19,663 nt of DNA, taken from Bacillota bacterium. GTDB lineage: Bacteria > Bacillota > Clostridia > Lachnospirales > Lachnospiraceae. The DNA is taken from the NCBI GenBank assembly GCA_023436765.1, contig JAEZHX010000211.1:1-19663 (forward strand), given 5' to 3'. The notes below the pieces were generated by a model. It saw only the letters and a list, made by a program, of their open reading frames with translations. It had not been told where the DNA came from and searched no databases. Positions 16,140-19,663 of this stretch are shown here, piece after piece. Position 1 is the first letter of the stretch. Each line of letters starts with the position of its first letter. The position numbers were made by a program, and so were the translations under genes.

Positions 16140-16251
16140 GACTTATCAACCTTACCTTTCCCTATGATCTGTTATCGGCCGATCCGGCATCCTGCATCAA
16201 TTCTAGCTTATCATATCCTTATGGCATTGGATGCCCTAAGTAAAAAACCTG

Positions 16252-17589
16252 CTAAAAATTACCGGGTCTTTTGTTGCGAGGAGCCGGCTGTTTTGACCAA
16301 GGCTTAGCATTTTCCCTTCGTTTCGGGTCATACTTATCCACAACGTGTCCCTTCGGTCTCGGACCGGACCTGTGCTTCGTATTCTCCTTACGTTTCGGAT
16401 CGAGGTTTTCCCTTCTGCTCTCCTTTGATCCTCCCGGCTCTCTATGCGTAGCACCTTCCACTGATCTTGAATGGACCTTATCTCTGCTGTAGCCCGTCGG
16501 CTCTATCTGCAAGCTATCCGTACTGTCAACCATCGCCTTAACCTGAACTCTGTTACTGCTGACACCTTTATGGTATGTCTGAGCCTTAGCTGTACTAACA
16601 GCCTTTGACTTTGTCTGAATTCTGTCAATGCCGCCGGTCTTACTATTTGATCGAAGTCTATCTCTGCTTTCATACTTCAGCTTTGTCTGAACTCTATCTC
16701 TGCTGTCATCCTTTGGCTTTGACGGGACTCTGTCTCTGCTACCGGACTTTGGTTTTGTCTGTAATTTGTCTCTGCCGTCAGCCTTTGGCTTTGTCTGTAT
16801 TGGAGCCGTATGGCTTTCCTTGTCTTTTGGACCTTCCTTCTGACTACCGGTCTGAATCAGCCGGTTCATCTCTTCAATTTCCTTTTCCGTTACATTCCTC
16901 CAATCACCGGTTTTCAATCTGCCTAAGTTGATGTTCATGATACGGATTCTGGTCAGGTTGGTGACATGGTATCCGAAATATTCGCACATGCGCCGAATCT
17001 GACGGTTCAATCCCTGTGTCAGGATGATGCGGAACGTAAATCGGTCCACAGCCGTAACCTCACAGGATTTCGTTACCGTATCCAGAATTGGAACTCCCTG
17101 GGACATTCCTCTGATGAAATCCGGTGTTAGCTCCTTATTCACTGTAACGATGTATTCCTTCTCATGATGGTTTTCTGCCCGTAGTATTTTATTCACGATA
17201 TTCCCGTCATTCGTAAGCAGAATCAGTCCCTCTGAATCCTTGTCCAGTCTTCCAATCGGGTATATCCGCATTCCGTAACCGATAAAATCAATGATATTAT
17301 CCGGTTCTCTGCTGTCCGTCGTACATACGATGCCTTCCGGTTTGTTGAAGGCAATCAATACCAGCTTCTCTTCCTTCTTCACCGGTTTCCCCATAAATGT
17401 TACAAGACTCTCTTTTCCAACCTTGGAGCCCATTTCTGCCTTCACACCGTCAATCAGCACCTTACCCTCTTCAATATACCGGTCGGCTTCTCTTCGAGAA
17501 CAGACTCCCGCTTCACTAAGAAATTTATTGATTCTGATCTCTTCACTTACAATTCCCTGTGAAGTCAGTCTTTTCGTTCTTTTTGCCAT
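16252..17589 (-). CDS. RsuA/RluF-family pseudouridine synthase with a long basic repeat tail
   Basis: Residues 1-245 form a complete RsuA/RluB/RluF-type pseudouridine synthase, which isomerises uridine in rRNA. The S4 RNA-binding domain (RINKFLSEAGVCSRREADRYIEEGKVLIDG) is followed by the catalytic core with D116 in GRLDKDSEGLILLTNDG, and by the QGLNRQIRRMCEYFGYHVTNLTRIRI motif. This resembles RluF (23S rRNA U2604) most, but the target base is uncertain. Family members usually stop near 240-300 residues; here another 190 residues follow, rich in Lys, Arg, Ser and Thr, including ten tandem 12-residue repeats (264-383) and a second type with DPKRxEN twice (about 397-404 and 421-427), ending in RNKRPGNF. 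The tail is probably disordered and RNA-binding. GGAGG precedes ATG 17589; a promoter lies upstream. Confidence 0.93.
   Translation of the reverse strand: MAKRTKRLTSQGIVSEEIRINKFLSEAGVCSRREADRYIEEGKVLIDGVKAEMGSKVGKESLVTFMGKPVKKEEKLVLIAFNKPEGIVCTTDSREPDNIIDFIGYGMRIYPIGRLDKDSEGLILLTNDGNIVNKILRAENHHEKEYIVTVNKELTPDFIRGMSQGVPILDTVTKSCEVTAVDRFTFRIILTQGLNRQIRRMCEYFGYHVTNLTRIRIMNINLGRLKTGDWRNVTEKEIEEMNRLIQTGSQKEGPKDKESHTAPIQTKPKADGRDKLQTKPKSGSRDRVPSKPKDDSRDRVQTKLKYESRDRLRSNSKTGGIDRIQTKSKAVSTAKAQTYHKGVSSNRVQVKAMVDSTDSLQIEPTGYSRDKVHSRSVEGATHREPGGSKESRRENLDPKRKENTKHRSGPRPKGHVVDKYDPKRRENAKPWSKQPAPRNKRPGNF
16441..16800 (-). repeat. 36-bp period tandem repeat encoding ten 12-residue units
   Basis: Ten consecutive 12-residue units fill residues 264-383, approximate pattern [ILV]-Q-T-K-x-K-x-x-S-R-D-[RK]: IQTKPKADGRDK, LQTKPKSGSRDR, VPSKPKDDSRDR, VQTKLKYESRDR, LRSNSKTGGIDR, and five more diverged copies down to VHSRSVEGATHR. 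The first four copies are the most alike, with decay toward the C-terminus. The period is exact, with no indels, at 36 bp. Confidence 0.92.
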
Positions 17590-17628
17590 ATTAACCTCCG
17601 CTTATCGGTGCCTTTTCATTATGTTAAA

Positions 17629-17647
17629 AGCCAGCTTTATGCCGGCT
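17629..17647 (-). promoter_or_regulatory. Hairpin in the leader of the pseudouridine synthase gene
   Basis: On the minus strand AGCCGGC and GCTGGCT pair (one G-U) around loop ATAAA and are followed by TTTTAAC, about 40 bases before the start codon. It is downstream of the promoter and could act as a weak attenuator or a 5' stabiliser. The T-run is short. Confidence 0.4.
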
Positions 17648-17670
17648 CCTTACTCTACACTCTGTGTAAA

Positions 17671-17699
17671 ATTATACTTTATTTCCATTCGTTCGTCCA
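17671..17699 (-). promoter_or_regulatory. Promoter of the pseudouridine synthase gene
   Basis: On the minus strand -35 TGGACG (17694-17699), a 17-bp spacer and -10 TATAAT (17671-17676) are seen. The start would fall near 17664. The remaining part of the 365-bp gap (17590-17954) holds the leader hairpin and the terminator at 17863-17901, and I see nothing else coding in it. Confidence 0.6.
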
Positions 17700-17862
17700 C
17701 TTATTTTCTCCCGCTTGCTTCACACTTTTCATGAGTAAGAACACTATCCGCGAGTTTACATGGCTGCTATGTATACTATCGCTCAGCCAGATCCCATACG
17801 AACAAGCATATTTGATTGATGATCAAGTATCAAAATGCCTGTTAAGCTGGCCTCCATCATGT

Positions 17863-17901
17863 AAAAAACTGCTGACTCAAGTCTATGCTCTGAGGCAGCA
17901 G
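17863..17901 (-). terminator. Terminator of the 144-residue protein gene
   Basis: On the minus strand CTGCTGCCTCA (17891-17901) pairs with TGAGTCAGCAG (17869-17879) with one mismatch, around an 11-nt loop, followed by TTTTTT (17863-17868). It lies 54 bases after the stop of the minus-strand gene. Confidence 0.8.
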
Positions 17902-17954
17902 TTTCATCCAACTACTTATCTTTTGACCGGCTGCTTTCTTAATAATCAGTCGGA

Positions 17955-18389
17955 CTACAGGTAAGCCTTCATGGTCTGAATATTAGCCTCTTCCTTTTTG
18001 ACAAATTCCTTTGCAATCTGGACACTGGTTCCATCTGCATCCCCCTTGTCATTAATCAGCTTTGACATCTGTGTCATACCCATGGTACTTCCTTTAATGA
18101 CCATATCGGCAATTCTGCTGTCCGTAGGCTCCATCCAGAGATTCATCTTAATATTTCCTTTCATCATAGCCCTGTCATAGATCGGTTTTTCCTTCACACC
18201 GGCACCATTCTTCAGAAGCTCTTCCCTGGCCTTATTCGCAATTTCGGAATAATCCTTCAGCTGACTGTTAAGATCACGGATCAGGTCCGTGTTTGAAGCC
18301 TTGTCTATTACCTCTTCTATTGCGGTAATACCAATTTTGGCATTTTGATATGTCTTCTCCAGCAGATCCAAGTCAATATTTCCTATCAT
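17955..18389 (-). CDS. Helical protein of unknown function, 144 residues
   Basis: I do not recognise a named family with certainty. The sequence is almost wholly helical: MIGNIDLDLLEKTYQNAKIGITAIEEVID, a second helix with DLIRDLNSQLKDYSEIANKAREELL, then two more (RIADMVIKGSTMGMTQMSKLIND and VQIAKEFVKKEEANIQTMKAYL). This looks like a four-helix bundle similar in outline to ferritin-like domains, but I see no full set of E/H iron ligands. Methionine-rich stretches (AMMKGNIKMNLWMEP, STMGMTQM) are notable. There is no signal peptide. AAGGAG seven bases before ATG 18389 is a good ribosome binding site, but it lies inside the 38-bp palindrome and would be base-paired in the mRNA. It is followed by a terminator, and 85 bp separate it from the secreted-protein gene upstream. 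Confidence 0.82.
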   Translation of the reverse strand: MIGNIDLDLLEKTYQNAKIGITAIEEVIDKASNTDLIRDLNSQLKDYSEIANKAREELLKNGAGVKEKPIYDRAMMKGNIKMNLWMEPTDSRIADMVIKGSTMGMTQMSKLINDKGDADGTSVQIAKEFVKKEEANIQTMKAYL

Positions 18390-18395
18390 AAAAAC

Positions 18396-18433
18396 ACTCC
18401 TTATCCTAATTGATATCAGTTAGTATAAGGAGT
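18396..18433. promoter_or_regulatory. 38-bp palindrome covering the ribosome binding site of the 144-residue gene
   Basis: Arms ACTCCTTAT (18396-18404) and ATAAGGAGT (18425-18433) are perfect complements. After one mismatch per side come CTAA/TTAG, then a second mismatch, then the centre TGATATCA. In the minus-strand transcript the AAGGAG Shine-Dalgarno lies in one arm, and TTTTT follows the arm before ATG. It can therefore be read as a terminator for the upstream gene, an RBS-hiding structure, or a dimeric repressor operator; the sequence alone does not decide. Confidence 0.85.
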
Positions 18434-18474
18434 TAAATAATAATTATTCTATGGGGCAAAGCTGCATTCGGACA

Positions 18475-19275
18475 TTATTCATCCGCTGCTGCATCACCTT
18501 GTGCTTGATTACTATTTCCGCTGTTCACTTGAGAAAGCTCATCGAGTCCGGTCCAGAAAATCATCAGGTCCTCATCCTTTTCCTTTGCTTCCTCTCCCTT
18601 GTCATCGGTCATTTTGATGAGCGCTAATACATCTTCATCTCCATTTCTGGCATCAAAATATTCCTTAAGCTCAGGACTCATCTCCTCGGAATAGATCCGG
18701 AATTTACCATTATCATCTGTGATCACATACAGTTTAGAAAGGCTGGGGGCTAATGTATTAATCCTCGCAAACTTAATATCATAATATACATAAACGATAT
18801 AAGCTCCGGGTTCATAGCTTTTCTTCGCGTAGCTCTTAATATTCTTGTATTCTTCGATATATTTCACTTTTTTCTCAAGATCCTCAGGGGATTCTGCTTG
18901 AGAGGGATCACTGCATAAGCTTTTGATCTTGCTGATGTCCCGACCTGCTTTTGCATTATAATATTCCACAACAAGTTCGTCCATCTTAGGTATTTCTTCT
19001 AAACCATATACCGGGATCGGCGTCGGGGTTGGACTGGGTGTCGGGGTTGAGGTAGGCACAGTAGTCGTGATAGACTCATCCTCAGGTAAGATGCCTGTTG
19101 CTCTCATTGCAAATGCTCCGGCATCCTCCGAACCACTCATAAGAGCGGCAGCTTCCTCCGCCTTTGCGCTTTCCTGAGCTTTGGGTTGATCATGACTTAT
19201 GGAAAGAGTTAACATGCCGATGCCCATGGTACTCATCGTTGTTAACAATATCATTTTCTTATACTTCAGTTTCAT
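18475..19275 (-). CDS. Secreted protein with proline/threonine linker and NTF2-like domain
   Basis: No named family is recognised. ATG 19275 is chosen because GGAGG lies five bases upstream; an in-frame ATG at 19287 lies before that site and is unlikely. The 266-residue product starts with a basic N-terminus and hydrophobic core (MKLKYKKMILLTTMSTMGIGMLTLSIS), a signal peptide without a lipobox cysteine. A low-complexity stalk follows (TSTPTPSPTPTPIPV). The folded part (about 95-225) has the alternating pattern YVYYDIKFARINTLAPSLSKLYVITDDNGKFRIYSEE of NTF2/SnoaL-like domains, and an acidic tail ends in QAQGDAAADE. This architecture is common in extracytoplasmic proteins of Lachnospiraceae. It is transcribed from an extended -10 promoter with a leader containing two hairpins. 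Confidence 0.85.
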   Translation of the reverse strand: MKLKYKKMILLTTMSTMGIGMLTLSISHDQPKAQESAKAEEAAALMSGSEDAGAFAMRATGILPEDESITTTVPTSTPTPSPTPTPIPVYGLEEIPKMDELVVEYYNAKAGRDISKIKSLCSDPSQAESPEDLEKKVKYIEEYKNIKSYAKKSYEPGAYIVYVYYDIKFARINTLAPSLSKLYVITDDNGKFRIYSEEMSPELKEYFDARNGDEDVLALIKMTDDKGEEAKEKDEDLMIFWTGLDELSQVNSGNSNQAQGDAAADE

Positions 19276-19287
19276 TATAACCTCCAT

Positions 19288-19332
19288 GCTGCCGTCAAGC
19301 AGCTCAGGTTGAAAGAATGTTACTATTCAACC
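19288..19332 (-). promoter_or_regulatory. Two small hairpins in the leader of the secreted-protein gene
   Basis: On the minus strand GGTTGAA pairs with TTCAACC around a 12-nt loop (19307-19332), and GCTGC-TTGACG-GCAGC (19288-19303) follows directly before the ribosome binding site. They may protect the mRNA 5' end. Neither is followed by a T-run. Confidence 0.55.
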
Positions 19333-19371
19333 ATTCTCCTAAGGAATTTATTTCTGCATGTTGTCACACTA

Positions 19372-19400
19372 ATCATAACAAATATTCATGGAAAAGTCAA
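19372..19400 (-). promoter_or_regulatory. Promoter of the secreted-protein gene
   Basis: On the minus strand -35 TTGACT (19395-19400), a 17-bp spacer and an extended -10 TGTTATGAT (core 19372-19377) match the vegetative consensus closely. The start would be near 19365, giving a leader of about 90 nt. Confidence 0.8.
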
Positions 19401-19459
19401 TATCTTCATTTAATCTTTATGTAACATTAGTTAATACTTTTGTAATATTTCGTCCGTCT

Positions 19460-19489
19460 TTGACATTATATGATCCGTTTTGTTATTAT
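19460..19489 (+). promoter_or_regulatory. Distal promoter candidate for tRNA-Arg
   Basis: TTGACA (19460-19465, perfect), an 18-bp spacer and TATTAT (19484-19489) with a TG extension. It faces the tRNA gene about 100 bp downstream and would act as a second promoter. Confidence 0.5.
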
Positions 19490-19537
19490 CCGCTAAGCTG
19501 ATGACTAAAGTCCATCATAAAAAGTATGGAAACATTC

Positions 19538-19566
19538 TTTACTTTATCAACTTCTTAGTATATAAT
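19538..19566 (+). promoter_or_regulatory. Proximal promoter of tRNA-Arg
   Basis: -35 TTTACT (19538-19543), a 17-bp spacer and -10 TATAAT (19561-19566) lie 22 bp before the tRNA. The short distance is typical for tRNA promoters. Together with the distal promoter it accounts for the 313-bp gap 19276-19588. Confidence 0.75.
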
Positions 19567-19588
19567 AGCATAGTCCAAGTAACTTTAA

Positions 19589-19661
19589 GCACCTGTAGCT
19601 CAGTGGATAGAGCGTTCGCCTCCGGAGCGAAAGGCCGCCGGTTCAAATCCAGTCAGGTGCA
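19589..19661 (+). tRNA. tRNA-Arg (anticodon CCG)
   Basis: A 73-nt cloverleaf folds by eye: acceptor GCACCTG/CAGGTGC with discriminator A, D-arm GCTC/GAGC, anticodon arm TTCGC/GCGAA with loop CTCCGGA, variable AGGCC and T-loop TTCAAAT. The anticodon CCG reads CGG arginine codons. The T-stem GCCGG/CCAGT has one G-U wobble and one C-A mismatch (positions 51-63). CCA is not encoded: the sequence after the discriminator is TT at the window edge. Confidence 0.95.
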
Positions 19662-19663
19662 TT

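Noticed and set aside
16222..16234. Terminator between the pseudouridine synthase gene and ligA
   Set aside because: The hairpin GGCAT-TGG-ATGCC has only 5 bp and no T-run after it on the minus strand.
17608..17964. 118-residue plus-strand frame in the gap before the 144-residue gene
   Set aside because: It runs through the promoter and leader of the pseudouridine synthase gene and the minus-strand terminator, and no ribosome binding site precedes its ATGs.

Overview
The window looks like a core chromosomal segment of an anaerobic, spore-forming Firmicute, most probably Lachnospiraceae (Lachnoclostridium/Anaerocolumna-like). The signs are a SpoVB-type flippase, RqcH, a PHP-type histidinol phosphatase, NADP-type glutamate dehydrogenase, the iscR-nifS-nifU-mnmA order, MetA with a glutamate at position 111, strong AGGAGG-type ribosome binding sites and AT-rich gaps. 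The placement is inference from gene types and protein style, not from a search.

Layout. 1-1199 (minus, cut by the window edge): a metal-binding HMA / SafE-UreH-like membrane / cupredoxin-like fusion protein. 1392-2726 (minus): gdhA with its own promoter and terminator. 3090-5906 (plus): rqcH, then a histidinol-phosphatase, ended by a hairpin. 6055-9388 (minus): an Fe-S and tRNA-thiolation operon, iscR-nifS-nifU-mnmA, behind a near-consensus promoter. 9519-9600: a 35-bp tandem repeat. 9626-9907 (minus): a small unknown protein. 10053-11630 (plus): spoVB-like flippase, whose 3' end overlaps by 8 bp that of a convergent PAS-PAS-GGDEF diguanylate cyclase (11623-13026, minus). 13103-14008 (minus): metA. 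14130-16139 (minus): ligA. 16252-17589 (minus): an RsuA/RluF-family pseudouridine synthase with a long basic tail of ten 12-residue repeats. 17955-18389 and 18475-19275 (minus): a small helical protein and a secreted or lipid-anchored-like NTF2-type protein, separated by a 38-bp palindrome. 19589-19661 (plus): tRNA-Arg(CCG).

How the parts work together. NifS removes sulfur from cysteine, NifU assembles Fe-S clusters, IscR senses cluster supply, and MnmA uses sulfur for 2-thiouridine in tRNA wobble positions, so one transcript couples cluster assembly to tRNA thiolation. Several neighbours serve translation (RqcH ribosome rescue, MnmA, the pseudouridine synthase, tRNA-Arg), but this is likely ordinary housekeeping clustering rather than a single system.

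No defence island, prophage, insertion sequence or CRISPR array is visible. The least explained items are the repeat tail on the pseudouridine synthase, the palindrome that buries a ribosome binding site and resembles a terminator, the 35-bp repeats downstream of the 93-aa gene, and a coding-like but startless frame between rqcH and the phosphatase gene.
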